Notes under the pieces: generated by a model
The model's database searches: none
Seen by the model: only the letters and a program-made list of their open reading frames with translations
What the model was told of the DNA's origin: nothing
Program-made: the position numbers and the translations under genes
Shown: positions 8,742 through 18,291 of the stretch, piece after piece
Position numbering within the stretch: the stretch's first letter is position 1
How the letters are laid out: the number at the start of each line of letters is the position of its first letter
Source of the DNA: Bacteroidales bacterium UBA5833
Lineage (GTDB): Bacteria > Bacteroidota > Bacteroidia > Bacteroidales > Lentimicrobiaceae
Direction of reading: 5' to 3'
DNA: 64,000 bases
Assembly: GCA_002433025.1 (NCBI GenBank)
Contig: DJGZ01000063.1
Coordinates: forward strand, 78,884 to 142,883

Positions 8742-11700
8742 TCACAAGCCTTTCTTATCTGGCATATACCTGTCGATCATGGCAAGAAATGTATCGCGCT
8801 TCAAAGGCTTACTCACATAATCAACACACCCGCAGTCAAGCGCTTTTTGCCGGTCCTCCTCAAAGGCATAGGCAGTGAGGGCGACTACCGGCAATTCGTT
8901 TCTGATTTCCAGAATCTGCCGGGTTGCATCATACCCATCCAGCAGGGGCATCTTGATATCCATCAGCACCAGGGAAATATTCGGGTTTTCTCTGCATTGC
9001 ATTACTGCCTCCTCCCCGTTGAGTGCCCTGATAAGCTTTACCTGTCTGCCTGCCAGCAACTTATTCAGGTAGTAATAACTGATATCATCATCCTCAGCAA
9101 CAAGAATCAGATTACCGGCAGGCGGCTCCGCGACTGAATCATGCATTTTTTCATGCGCGGTATGACCTTCGTCAGCCGGCAGGTAAGGCAATGTAAAAAT
9201 AAAAACAGAACCTTTTCCCACTTCCGATTCCACGGTGATATCCCCGCCCATCATTCCGGCATAAGCTTTACAAATTGACAAACCGAGGCCGGAACCTTCA
9301 TAATCGCGTGAATAAGAAACATCTGCCTGAACAAAACGCTCAAATATACTCTGCAGCCTGTCGGCAGGAATGCCCTTTCCGGTATCGGAAATACGGAATT
9401 CAAGCATGGAATCATCCACCAGCCAGTAACTCAGTTTTACTGAACCCCGGCGGGTGAACTTGAGGGCATTTTTGATAAGATTTGTAAGGATTGACTCAAG
9501 CTTGACATGATCTGAATTCACCCAGGTCTGCTCATCATTCAGTTTCTGCTCAACAGAGAAAACTAACCCTTTCTCATCAGCCTCAAACCTGAAAAATTTA
9601 TACAACCTGTCAATCAACTGGTTGACATTTGTACGTGTATGATTTACAACAGCCTGCCCTGACTCAATTTTAGAAATATCGATGATATCATTGATGGTAC
9701 TCAACAAGCGTTCGCCGCTCGATTTTACAATACCGATATACTCGGACCGGAGTTCACTTTCGAGGTCAGGTTCCTGTAGAAGGTCCATGAATCCGATTAT
9801 ACCGTTCATAGGCGTCCTGATTTCATGACTCATATTTGCCAGAAAAGCCGATTTCAGCCTGTCGCTTTCTTCTGCTTTTTCCTTAGCGGCTTTCAACTCA
9901 GAAATCATCCTTTTTTGGGCAGTTATATCTTCAAGAATGATTACATAATGACTGATCTGTTGCTCCTTGTCAAAAACCGGGGATATTACGGCATTTTCCC
10001 AGAAAGTCCCGCCATTTCTGCGATGCTCAGGATACTCGCCGCTCCATTCCTTGCCGGCACCAACAGCAGCCCACACTTCCTCAACTATTTGACGGTCTCC
10101 TGTCTTACGGTTAAGCAAAGACGGAACAAATCCGATGAGTTCTTCGGAATCCAGACCCGACATCTGCAGATACTTTGGATTGACAAATTCAATAATGCCA
10201 TGAGGGTTTGTAATAATTATCCCTACAGGGCTTTGCTCTATTGAACGGATTAACAGATTAACCCGCTGCTCGGCGAATTTTTTAGCTGAAACATCATGTA
10301 CAATAGAATGCAAAAAAACTTTACCCGAAATCACAATGCTGCTGCTGAAAACCTCCACATCACTGAAGGAACCATCCTTATGACGATGGCGGAACTCAAA
10401 ATGGTTTTGTTTCCTGTTACGGACATTCTCCATCTCAACCTTTAGCTTATCAGCCGGCAACGTATTTATATCGGCAATATTCATACCGGTCAATTCCTTG
10501 TAGGTCCATCCGTAATAAGCAGTGGCCGAAGCATTTGCATCGACAATCTGACCAGAGGCAGCATCTATCAGTAATTTAACCGCGGAATGATTTTCAAAAA
10601 GTACGCGAAACTTTTCTTCACTTCTCTGAAGTGCCTGCTCAGCCAGTTTTCGTTCGGTGATATCATCGACCATCACATGCCTAGCCCTTATACCATTATA
10701 AGTGACGAGATGCGACACAATTACAACCCATATAACTTCGCCATTCTTCTTTAAATGCTTCCACTCCCCGGCATGATTCAACTCAAAACTGGTCTCGGAA
10801 ATACTCTTAATAAGGCGTTCATGTTCATCATCAGGCCTGATATCCATTATGGTCATTGAAAGAAACTCATCATGGCTGTAACCGTATTTTTCAATGGCTG
10901 CATCATTAACCTCAAGAAACCTGAGACTTTCCAGGGCATAAATCCACATTGGCTGTGGATTTTCGACAAACATGCGGCGGTATCTCGCTTCACTCGATTC
11001 AAGGGCGGCTTGATAATTACGCTGTTGGGACTGATCGTGAAAAACAAGCACGGCACCCGTCACGCTGCCTGATTCATCCCTGATAGGCGCCCCGCTGTCG
11101 GCTATAGGAATCCTTTTCCCATCCTTTGAAATCAGGTTGGTATGGTTTGCCAGGCCAACTACAATACCCGAAGACAGCACTTTAATAACCGGGTTCGGAA
11201 CTTCCTCATCCGTATCTTCACTTGCAATACGGAATACCTCTGTTATGCTGCGGTTAATTGCATCTGATTCCTTCCAGCCCGTCAGCGATTCAGCAACAGG
11301 GTTCATATTCTGTATCATACCCGCCTTATCGGTTATGATGACACCATCCCCGATGCTGTAGATGGTAGTCCTGAATTCTTCGCGGGCCTGAAGTAATGAA
11401 GCAAGCACCCTGCGCTGCCGCTCCGCATTATACAACCAGAAAACCGCACCCAGAAACAAGCCCACCAGAACCAGCAGAATTAAAACCAGGACGATTTCCT
11501 CGCGGAGGCCTGAATAAAGCTCATCCTTATCAATCTTTGTGATCAGGTACCATGACGTTCCTTCAACAGGGCACAAATAAGCATAAATTTCGATTCCGCG
11601 ATAGTCCGTAATTTCAATAATCCCTTTAAAACCATCAGTAGCCAACGCTTCATTTCCTTTCAAATCAGGCAAGGGTATTCTTTTTCTTAGAGCGGCCCCA

Positions 11701-12401
11701 TCCTCGAAGCGCAGGTTACTTAACACCAACACCTGATCCCCTTCCTTCATTAGAAGCACCGATTCGGAAGATCTACCCGGTGAAGGATAGAAAGACAGCA
11801 ACGGATATAAATAATCATAAGGGTCAATGCTCAACACGATCGCACTCTGCAACTCCCCTTCAGGCAAAGCCAGCGGTGCAATAAAATCTATCCTGGGGGC
11901 ATTGTTTACAGGACTCAGATAAAGACCGGTACATATAACCATCTTTTCACGTACAGCCTCTTTGATAAAACCAACCAAAGCAGTGCCCGGCCCGGAAGAA
12001 TCCGCGCTTGTGGATAAACGCAGATTACCTTCAACATCAGTAAGGAAAATTTCACTGTATCCGTGTTCGGTCTTCAGGTCATTCAGAAAGGTAATCAGAT
12101 CAGCGCCGGAAGCCTCATCTCCGGAACTGATGCTTTTCAAATATACCGCATGGAGAAAAGTATTGGCCGATATTGCGGCAGCATCATTAATTTCATCCAG
12201 GTACCATTCTGTAATGCCGTTTCGCTTCAATTCAGCAATAGAAACCAGCTCATTTCCAATTTTTTTCTTAACCGATGCGATTCCATTACGGATATAGAAA
12301 ATTGCCGCAACTATCAGCATCATGAAAATCAGCCCGATTGCCAGAATAAAAACAGATTTACCGCGATCCGGAAATAATTTTCTTTGCCTGAGATTTTTCA
12401 T
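8742..12401 (-). CDS. Hybrid sensor histidine kinase, dCache-PAS(4)-HisKA-HATPase-REC
   Basis: Membrane hybrid histidine kinase of 1219 residues. In order: a cytoplasmic tail, TM1 (about 17-37), a periplasmic Cache-like sensor (about 45-300), TM2 (about 303-325), and four PAS domains (about 340-460, 470-590, 595-710 and 715-840; the joints show EEFRTTIYSIGDGVIITD and SEARYRRMFVENP). HisKA follows with phospho-acceptor His in FLANMSHEIRTPMNG, then HATPase_c with N box NLIKNALKF, DTGKGI and GSGLGLSI. A C-terminal receiver has acidic pocket VAEDDD and phospho-Asp in LVLMDIKMP. No response regulator is adjacent, so the final output partner must be encoded elsewhere. The ligand is unknown. It is monocistronic. 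Confidence 0.93.
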   Translation of the reverse strand: MKNLRQRKLFPDRGKSVFILAIGLIFMMLIVAAIFYIRNGIASVKKKIGNELVSIAELKRNGITEWYLDEINDAAAISANTFLHAVYLKSISSGDEASGADLITFLNDLKTEHGYSEIFLTDVEGNLRLSTSADSSGPGTALVGFIKEAVREKMVICTGLYLSPVNNAPRIDFIAPLALPEGELQSAIVLSIDPYDYLYPLLSFYPSPGRSSESVLLMKEGDQVLVLSNLRFEDGAALRKRIPLPDLKGNEALATDGFKGIIEITDYRGIEIYAYLCPVEGTSWYLITKIDKDELYSGLREEIVLVLILLVLVGLFLGAVFWLYNAERQRRVLASLLQAREEFRTTIYSIGDGVIITDKAGMIQNMNPVAESLTGWKESDAINRSITEVFRIASEDTDEEVPNPVIKVLSSGIVVGLANHTNLISKDGKRIPIADSGAPIRDESGSVTGAVLVFHDQSQQRNYQAALESSEARYRRMFVENPQPMWIYALESLRFLEVNDAAIEKYGYSHDEFLSMTIMDIRPDDEHERLIKSISETSFELNHAGEWKHLKKNGEVIWVVIVSHLVTYNGIRARHVMVDDITERKLAEQALQRSEEKFRVLFENHSAVKLLIDAASGQIVDANASATAYYGWTYKELTGMNIADINTLPADKLKVEMENVRNRKQNHFEFRHRHKDGSFSDVEVFSSSIVISGKVFLHSIVHDVSAKKFAEQRVNLLIRSIEQSPVGIIITNPHGIIEFVNPKYLQMSGLDSEELIGFVPSLLNRKTGDRQIVEEVWAAVGAGKEWSGEYPEHRRNGGTFWENAVISPVFDKEQQISHYVIILEDITAQKRMISELKAAKEKAEESDRLKSAFLANMSHEIRTPMNGIIGFMDLLQEPDLESELRSEYIGIVKSSGERLLSTINDIIDISKIESGQAVVNHTRTNVNQLIDRLYKFFRFEADEKGLVFSVEQKLNDEQTWVNSDHVKLESILTNLIKNALKFTRRGSVKLSYWLVDDSMLEFRISDTGKGIPADRLQSIFERFVQADVSYSRDYEGSGLGLSICKAYAGMMGGDITVESEVGKGSVFIFTLPYLPADEGHTAHEKMHDSVAEPPAGNLILVAEDDDISYYYLNKLLAGRQVKLIRALNGEEAVMQCRENPNISLVLMDIKMPLLDGYDATRQILEIRNELPVVALTAYAFEEDRQKALDCGCVDYVSKPLKRDTFLAMIDRYMPDKKGL

Positions 12402-12693
12402 AGACAGAACCAGACTGAAGGAATGGAAAAATTTTATAAACTGATAAAAAACAACCCTTTAAGCCAAAACGCTAAATCTATAATTTCCTGCCGCTGTTCC
12501 GCAAATTACCGGAAAAACTCCTGCCACTTTCCTCACAGGCTAAAGTAAAATAAAAAATGATTCCACACAAGCGGCATAATATATATGGCTGCCAAAACAG
12601 TGGTTGCAAACAAATCTGCACCATGAAGGCTGCTTATACAAGCCAGCATTTAACCGGACAATTTGCGCTGAAAGAATGTGAATGGCTCCTCTA

Positions 12694-13242
12694 TCAGTTT
12701 TCCGGAGCTTCCAGAATCTGTTTTAGTCTGGTCAGGCCGTTTTCAAAGTCAGGAGCCAGCATACCTTCCATATTCATAAAGAGCAACATCAGGTTCATGG
12801 GATAATTCATCCTGCCGCTGAAGCCCCATTTAACAAGCGTTGTATGCTCTCCTGTACTTTCACAGATCATGTATGTGTAGGCAGTGCTTTCAAACGGCTC
12901 TTTAAATCTCAACTCATAATCTATCCGGTCACCTTCAGTTATTCCTGTGATTTCCTGCTCACCTTTACCAACCCGTTTATCATCACTTTCCCACGCTGAT
13001 ACAAAGCCAACGGTTCCGTCTGCACCGCTGAATTCTTTCTTCATATCAGGGTCAATTTGCGACCATACGCTGTAATTGTCCTGATTTTTCAGGTATCTGA
13101 CATAATCAAAAACTTCCGGTTTTGGTTTATTTACAGTAATTTCACGTTCAAGCGAATACTCTTTTTTAACAAAAGCCGCCACAATCAGCATCAGGGCAAC
13201 CAATGCAAGAATCAACAGAAGAATACGTTTCAGGGTTTTCAT
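12694..13242 (-). CDS. SRPBCC family protein, membrane anchored
   Basis: A 182-residue protein with a single N-terminal membrane helix (LLLILALVALMLIVAAFV, about 8-25) followed by an SRPBCC/polyketide-cyclase fold. The beta-1 start YSLEREITVNKPKPEVFDYV and the later SGRMNYPMNLMLL are typical of this hydrophobic-pocket superfamily. Such proteins bind lipids or other hydrophobic ligands, and no specific ligand can be assigned. A TAnnTTTG element lies at 13300-13307. The gene is divergent from gatE. About 290 bases between its stop and the kinase start (12402-12693) hold nothing recognisable. Confidence 0.85.
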   Translation of the reverse strand: MKTLKRILLLILALVALMLIVAAFVKKEYSLEREITVNKPKPEVFDYVRYLKNQDNYSVWSQIDPDMKKEFSGADGTVGFVSAWESDDKRVGKGEQEITGITEGDRIDYELRFKEPFESTAYTYMICESTGEHTTLVKWGFSGRMNYPMNLMLLFMNMEGMLAPDFENGLTRLKQILEAPEN

Positions 13243-13299
13243 AAGGGTTGGCTTTGGTGAATGAATAATAAGTGATTGGCGTTTCCGCTAACCGGCTAA

Positions 13300-13307
13300 C
13301 AAATTTA
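13300..13307 (-). promoter_or_regulatory. -7 element TAAATTTG upstream of SRPBCC gene
   Basis: CAAATTTA on the plus strand is TAAATTTG on the minus strand, 57 bases upstream of the ATG at 13242. No -33 partner was identified. Confidence 0.4.
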
Positions 13308-13388
13308 ATTGATCTGACCATTTGTTTTACGATGCATAACCGTAATCGTTTTATGAACATGCGATGTTTACAAAAACTGTTTTAAACT

Positions 13389-13420
13389 TTTGCTGAATCC
13401 CGAAAATTCCTGTACGTTTG
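13389..13420 (+). promoter_or_regulatory. Full Bacteroidota promoter of gatE
   Basis: TTTG at 13389-13392, a 20-base spacer, then TACGTTTG at 13413-13420: the complete -33/-7 consensus. Transcription would start near 13426. This rules out the in-frame TTG at 13390 as the gatE start and supports ATG 13447. Confidence 0.75.
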
Positions 13421-13446
13421 GGGTCTTCAAAACTCAGCCTCCCACG

Positions 13447-15420
13447 ATGAATCAGCAATTCGACCCCAGGGAAAACTACAGAAAGACCATGGAAGCGGCC
13501 GGTTATGTACTCCGCAGCGAAGCAACCCAGGAAACCTATGATACCATTGGCTTTATGTCAGGGCTGGAGGTGCACCAGCAGTTAAAGACCAGAGAAAAAC
13601 TATTCTGCCACTGCCCTGCCGGCATCTACCAGAAACCCGATGTATTTGACGCGGAAGTAATCCGGCACATGCGCCCCACCCTTAGCGAGTTGGGCGAATA
13701 TGACGGGACGGCGCTGATGGAGTTTAAAACCCGCAAGAACATCATCTACAGGTTAAAGAACGAAACTACCTGCACCTACGAAGTAGATGACACCCCGCCC
13801 TTTCCGGTAAACCGTGAAGCGTTGGATATAGCTATTGAAATCTCGTTATTGTCGAAACTCAATATTGTCGGTGAAGTACACATTACCCGCAAACAGTATC
13901 TCGACGGAAGTATTCCTACAGGTTTCCAGCGGACTGCCATCATTGGTGTGGAGGGGGAGATTCCTTTAAAAAAGAAAAAAGTCAGGCTGATTCAGCTTAG
14001 TCTTGAGGAAGACTCCTGCCGGGAGGTATCCGACATCGGCCATACCCGGATTTACCGTACCGACCGTTTGGGCATGCCCCTGATCGAAACGGTTACTTAT
14101 CCTGATATGTTGAATCCTGACGAGGTAAAAGAGGCCTGCGATTATATCCGTTTTCTGAACCGCAGTACCGGAAAGGTAAGAACCGGCATAGGCGCCGGGC
14201 GTCAGGATGTGAATGTCAGTTGCCGCGGCGGGCACAGGGTCGAAATCAAAGGTGTTGCCCATACCCGCTGGATACCCGAACTCACGCACAACGAGTGCTT
14301 CAGGCAGTGGTCACTGCTTCTGCTCCGCGACCGCTTGCTTGAAGATATCCCGGATCATAAAAACTGGAAAACGAGGCATGCAGAAATTGATTTTCACGAT
14401 TTTAAGTTCAGTTATGCGCCGCTCGATGAAACAAAAATCCGTAAACATAAAATCATTGCCATAAACCTTCCTGGTTTCAGGGGCGCTTTATCGCACTTTA
14501 CCCAGCCGGATAAAATGTTCGCCGACGAACTCACCGACCGCCTGAAGGTAATTGCCTGTCTGGAGAAACCAAATATGACCCACTCCGAAGCCTTTGAGCA
14601 GGTTGTTGCTGAAAAAGACTGGGAATCCATCCGCAGGATGCTGAAAGTCAATGGTCAGGACGCCCAGTTAATCATATGGGGACCGGAAGAAGATATGGCC
14701 ACAGCCATCGAAACCGTGGAAGAACGCTGCAAAATGGCATTCGAAGGCATCCCCGGCGAAACCAGGAAATCGTTTGAGGACGGTACCACCATTTTCGAAA
14801 GGGTGTTGCCGGGCGCCGACAGGATGTATCCCGATACCGACAGCGCACCCATCCCGCTCGAAGATGCCCATATTGAAAAACTCGGCAAAAATCTCCCCCA
14901 GGAAGTTATCGACCGCTATCACATCATGAAAGACTGGGGTATTCCGGAAGATACTTACACTTATATATTCAAGAAAGACATCTTCCCCCTGATTGAAAAG
15001 ATTATCAATGAACTTGGTTATAAACCTTCGTTCGTAGGAACACTTTTCGGACATAAACTTAAATATGTGGAAGGCCACGCCAAACCTACAGCTGAATTCT
15101 CATACAAGGTCATTTACGGTTTGCTTAAGTTTATTAAAGATAAAGGGATGTCGCCCGAAATCGCCTGGCTGATGTTGCCCCATGTGTATGAATATCCGAA
15201 ACTCGATTTTGAATCGGTGCTCACCAGTATCAAATACAAGAGAGTCAGCAAAGAAGAACTGCTGGGCAGCCTGCCATTCCTTAAATCGAAATTTTCAGAA
15301 ATCCGGCATACGCAGCGCGAAGGCATAGAAAAAGACTGGATCATGGGTCAGTTAAGAAAACTGGCGATCGGGAATATCCCGCTGGCCGAACTGGCAGAGA
15401 AACTCAGGAAAAGCAAATAA
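13447..15420 (+). CDS. gatE: Glu-tRNA(Gln) amidotransferase subunit E (GatE)
   Basis: Kinase/transamidase subunit of the GatDE amidotransferase, which converts Glu-tRNA(Gln) to Gln-tRNA(Gln). It has 657 residues. The GatB/GatE cradle core starts with FMSGLEVHQQLKTREKLFCH (about 35-54), then MRPTLSELGEYD, EVDDTPPFP, QYLDGSIPTGFQRT and the DRLGMPLIE segment. The diagnostic AspRS-like insert carries LPGADRMYPDTDSAPIPL (about 455), and the GatB_Yqey-like tail follows. That insert and the pairing with gatD distinguish GatE from GatB. GatDE is described from Archaea, so its presence here suggests transfer. gatD follows directly. The ATG at 13447 is chosen from the promoter position. Confidence 0.92.
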   Translation: MNQQFDPRENYRKTMEAAGYVLRSEATQETYDTIGFMSGLEVHQQLKTREKLFCHCPAGIYQKPDVFDAEVIRHMRPTLSELGEYDGTALMEFKTRKNIIYRLKNETTCTYEVDDTPPFPVNREALDIAIEISLLSKLNIVGEVHITRKQYLDGSIPTGFQRTAIIGVEGEIPLKKKKVRLIQLSLEEDSCREVSDIGHTRIYRTDRLGMPLIETVTYPDMLNPDEVKEACDYIRFLNRSTGKVRTGIGAGRQDVNVSCRGGHRVEIKGVAHTRWIPELTHNECFRQWSLLLLRDRLLEDIPDHKNWKTRHAEIDFHDFKFSYAPLDETKIRKHKIIAINLPGFRGALSHFTQPDKMFADELTDRLKVIACLEKPNMTHSEAFEQVVAEKDWESIRRMLKVNGQDAQLIIWGPEEDMATAIETVEERCKMAFEGIPGETRKSFEDGTTIFERVLPGADRMYPDTDSAPIPLEDAHIEKLGKNLPQEVIDRYHIMKDWGIPEDTYTYIFKKDIFPLIEKIINELGYKPSFVGTLFGHKLKYVEGHAKPTAEFSYKVIYGLLKFIKDKGMSPEIAWLMLPHVYEYPKLDFESVLTSIKYKRVSKEELLGSLPFLKSKFSEIRHTQREGIEKDWIMGQLRKLAIGNIPLAELAEKLRKSK

Positions 15421-15468
15421 ATGGGAGTTCCCGGAAACTCATTAAAACTCTTAAAGAAACAAAAAACA

Positions 15469-16854
15469 ATGGCCGACGATATTTTCCAGGGATATAAGGG
15501 AGCTGCCCTTGAGATGCTCAAAAAATTCAATGTCAGGGTTTGGGGGCAGGCAGAAGTCACAACCACACGCGGGTTGTTTAAAGGAACGGTACTTCCGCGT
15601 GCCGAAAACGACGACGACAAGCATATTGTCATGAAGATTGCAACCGGCTATAACGTGGGGATCGATATTTCGACAATCACCGGTATGAAGGAAACCGGGT
15701 ATAAAAAAGCAAACTATAAAATTCCGGAAAAGGAGTTTCCTTATACACAGGGGCTGCCGAAAGTTAAACTGATAGGCACCGGCGGCACCATTGCTTCGCG
15801 GCTCGACTACCGCACGGGGGCTGTTATCCCGGCGTTTTCGCCCGGAGAGCTGTATGGTGCGGTGCCGGAACTGGCTCAGATCTGCAACCTCACAACCGAA
15901 AAAGTCTTCGCGGTTTTCAGCGAAAATATGGCCCCTGACAACTACCGGAAACTGGCCGTTGCCATTGGTAAAGAAATTGAAAACGGAGTGGAAGGTATCG
16001 TAATCGGTCATGGAACTGACACCCTGCATCACACTGCCGCTGCATTGACCTATATGGTTCAGGATTCGCCGGTCCCCATTGTGCTGGTAGGATCTCAGCG
16101 GTCGTCGGACAGGCCCAGTTCAGATGCCGCCCTCAACCTTATGCACGCCTGTACCGCGGCCGGGCATGGCGATATTGCCGAAGTAATGGTTTGCATGTTC
16201 GGCCCGACCAGCGACGAGTACGGATTTCTCCACCGCGGCACCAGGGTAAGAAAAATGCACTCATCCTACCGCTCCACCTTCCGCACCCTGGGCGATACCC
16301 CGCTGGCTACCGTTACCCGCAAGGGTGTCTTCCCCATCAAAAAAGATTACAACCCCCGCCGGAAAGATAAAAAGGTTACCATCCTCCCTTATTTTGAAGA
16401 AAAGGTGGCCATTGTTTACTACTATCCCAACATGCAGCCCGATATCATTGACTCACTGGTCGAAAACGGATATAAGGGCATCGTGATCGCCGGTACCGGG
16501 TTGGGACATGTGAACAAACCATTGTACCCTGCCATCGAAAGGGCACATGCCGCCGGCGTACATATGTATATGACCGTGCAGACACTCTGGGGCTATGCCC
16601 ATATGTTTGTATATGATACAGGCCGCGACCTGATGGCCAAAGGTATTGTGCCGGCAGGTAATATGCTTCCCGAAGCCGCTTACATTAAACTGGGCTGGGT
16701 ACTTGGCCAGACCAGCGACCCGGAAGAGGTCAGGCGGATGATGCTTACCCCCGTTAAGGATGAAATCACCCCAAGGGAACCTTACAACGGATACCTTGTT
16801 TATCAGGGTGGCGTGCCTGAAGTGGAGGAATTTATCCGTAGAGTTCACAAGTAA
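15469..16854 (+). CDS. gatD: Glu-tRNA(Gln) amidotransferase subunit D (GatD)
   Basis: Asparaginase-like subunit that releases ammonia from glutamine or asparagine for GatE. It has 461 residues. A short N-terminal beta domain characteristic of GatD (to about residue 95) precedes the L-asparaginase fold. Catalytic motifs are GTGGTIAS (Thr104 region, 103-110), HGTDTLHHTAAAL with the second Thr/Asp pair, GSQRSSDRPSSDA, and HRGTRVRKMHSSYRSTF. The N-terminal domain and the SSDRPSSDA loop separate it from ordinary asparaginases. An in-frame ATG at 15421 directly abuts the gatE stop, but ATG 15469 gives the family-like N-terminus (MADDIFQGYKG). It forms an operon with gatE. Confidence 0.92.
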   Translation: MADDIFQGYKGAALEMLKKFNVRVWGQAEVTTTRGLFKGTVLPRAENDDDKHIVMKIATGYNVGIDISTITGMKETGYKKANYKIPEKEFPYTQGLPKVKLIGTGGTIASRLDYRTGAVIPAFSPGELYGAVPELAQICNLTTEKVFAVFSENMAPDNYRKLAVAIGKEIENGVEGIVIGHGTDTLHHTAAALTYMVQDSPVPIVLVGSQRSSDRPSSDAALNLMHACTAAGHGDIAEVMVCMFGPTSDEYGFLHRGTRVRKMHSSYRSTFRTLGDTPLATVTRKGVFPIKKDYNPRRKDKKVTILPYFEEKVAIVYYYPNMQPDIIDSLVENGYKGIVIAGTGLGHVNKPLYPAIERAHAAGVHMYMTVQTLWGYAHMFVYDTGRDLMAKGIVPAGNMLPEAAYIKLGWVLGQTSDPEEVRRMMLTPVKDEITPREPYNGYLVYQGGVPEVEEFIRRVHK

Positions 16855-16956
16855 GTATCCGGCTCCGGATCATCATGCGTTGCTTCTGCCATTCAGCAGG
16901 CAAAAGGCTTTTAAACCGCTGACATATAATGCCTTCAGGGGTATTGATTATTGTCG

Positions 16957-16964
16957 TACCTTTG
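16957..16964 (+). promoter_or_regulatory. -7 element TACCTTTG
   Basis: Exact TAnnTTTG match 16 bases before the ATG at 16981. No clear -33 element. Confidence 0.45.
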
Positions 16965-16980
16965 CATGCCTTGAAAATCC

Positions 16981-18291
16981 ATGAATTATTTTGTCATTTC
17001 CCTGATGAAAAAAAGCCTTCTCATCCTGCTCCTAACTCTGATTGCGCTTGTTTCAGGCGCTCAGGACACCATTACCATAATGCATTACAACCTGCTGAAT
17101 TACGGTAATTATACTTCATATTGCACCTCATCCAACAACAACCACGAACAAAAGGATACCTACCTCAGAACCATCACGGGTCATGTGAATCCGGACATTT
17201 TCACCGTAAATGAAATCAGCCAATATGAATTTTATCACAACCGGATACTCACAGAGGTACTGAACGTATCAGGAAAGGACTATTACCGGAAAGCTGCGAT
17301 CACTAATATTGCTGACTCGTATATTATTAACGGCCTTTTCTACGATTCGCGAAAGCTGGTATTGTATTCACAGGCAGTGATGCAGTCTTACGTCAGGGAC
17401 ATCAACCTTTACAGGCTGTATTTCCGGAGCCCTTCACTGGCGAAGGGCGATACGGTTTTTATCAACTGTATTGTCGCGCATCTGAAGGCCAGTTCCGGCA
17501 GTTCGAATGAGGAGGCAAGGGCGGTTATGACCAATTCGGTGATGAACTGGCTGAAAACCAATATGATGCCGGGCAATTTTTTGATAATGGGCGATTTCAA
17601 TGTTTATACTTCTTCGGAGCAGGCTTATCAGAACCTGGTCAACCCGCCCGCATCAAACCAGGGCTTCAGATTCTACGATCCGGTTGATAAACCCGGAGAC
17701 TGGAACAATAATTTTTCCTTTGCCGCCTGGCATACCCAGTCGGTATCATCTTCGGGCAATGGTTGCCAGGCCAGTGGCGGCATGGACGACCGTTTCGACT
17801 TTATCCTTGCTTCGGCTGGTATCATGCAGGGGAACAAAGGGGCCAGGTATATTCCGGAATCCTACAAGGCGCTCGGACAGGACGGAAAACACTTTAACCG
17901 TTCAATAAATGATTCCCCGCAGAATACCAGCGTACCATCCGGTGTATTGTCGGCACTTGCAGTAATGTCGGACCACCTTCCGGTAATCATGAAATTAAAA
18001 ATCGACAGCGGCCCGACGGGCGGGATAACTGGCCCGGATGTATTTAAAAACGCCTTTGTTTACAGGGGCGACGACAGGATGAATTACCTCTGTATCTATT
18101 CGGACAGAAGCATAACAGTTGAAACCGGCATTTATGACCTCGCCGGAAACCTGAAATCCACCGGCATTTATCCGCTCTGCGGCGGAAGGAATGATATACT
18201 GATTGAAACTGACCGGCTCATGCCTGGCTTTTACCTGCTGAACATCCGTGATAAATCAGGGAATGACGCTACGATAAAACTGGCTCTTTAA
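16981..18291 (+). CDS. Secreted endonuclease/exonuclease/phosphatase-fold protein with T9SS tail
   Basis: A 436-residue exported protein. A signal peptide (to about residue 27, ending GAQ) is followed by an endonuclease/exonuclease/phosphatase (DNase I-like) fold. Visible motifs are MHYNLLNYGNY, DIFTVNEIS (metal Glu), CIVAHLKASSGSSNE, MGDFNVY and the terminal MSDHLPVIM, which give the usual metal/His set. The last 75 residues are a T9SS type A sorting domain ending LMPGFYLLNIRDKSGN. It would act outside the cell or on the surface as a nuclease or phosphodiesterase. A second ATG at 17005 (MKKSLLILLL) is a plausible start. Its end overlaps the convergent glycosyltransferase by 23 bases. Confidence 0.85.
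   Translation: MNYFVISLMKKSLLILLLTLIALVSGAQDTITIMHYNLLNYGNYTSYCTSSNNNHEQKDTYLRTITGHVNPDIFTVNEISQYEFYHNRILTEVLNVSGKDYYRKAAITNIADSYIINGLFYDSRKLVLYSQAVMQSYVRDINLYRLYFRSPSLAKGDTVFINCIVAHLKASSGSSNEEARAVMTNSVMNWLKTNMMPGNFLIMGDFNVYTSSEQAYQNLVNPPASNQGFRFYDPVDKPGDWNNNFSFAAWHTQSVSSSGNGCQASGGMDDRFDFILASAGIMQGNKGARYIPESYKALGQDGKHFNRSINDSPQNTSVPSGVLSALAVMSDHLPVIMKLKIDSGPTGGITGPDVFKNAFVYRGDDRMNYLCIYSDRSITVETGIYDLAGNLKSTGIYPLCGGRNDILIETDRLMPGFYLLNIRDKSGNDATIKLAL

Noticed and set aside
12557..12805. 82-codon plus-strand frame overlapping the SRPBCC gene
   Set aside because: Its second half is antisense to a clear SRPBCC coding region, and the first half has no features.
13390..13446. Longer gatE start at TTG 13390
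   Set aside because: A complete -33/-7 promoter overlaps this stretch, with transcription expected to begin after it.
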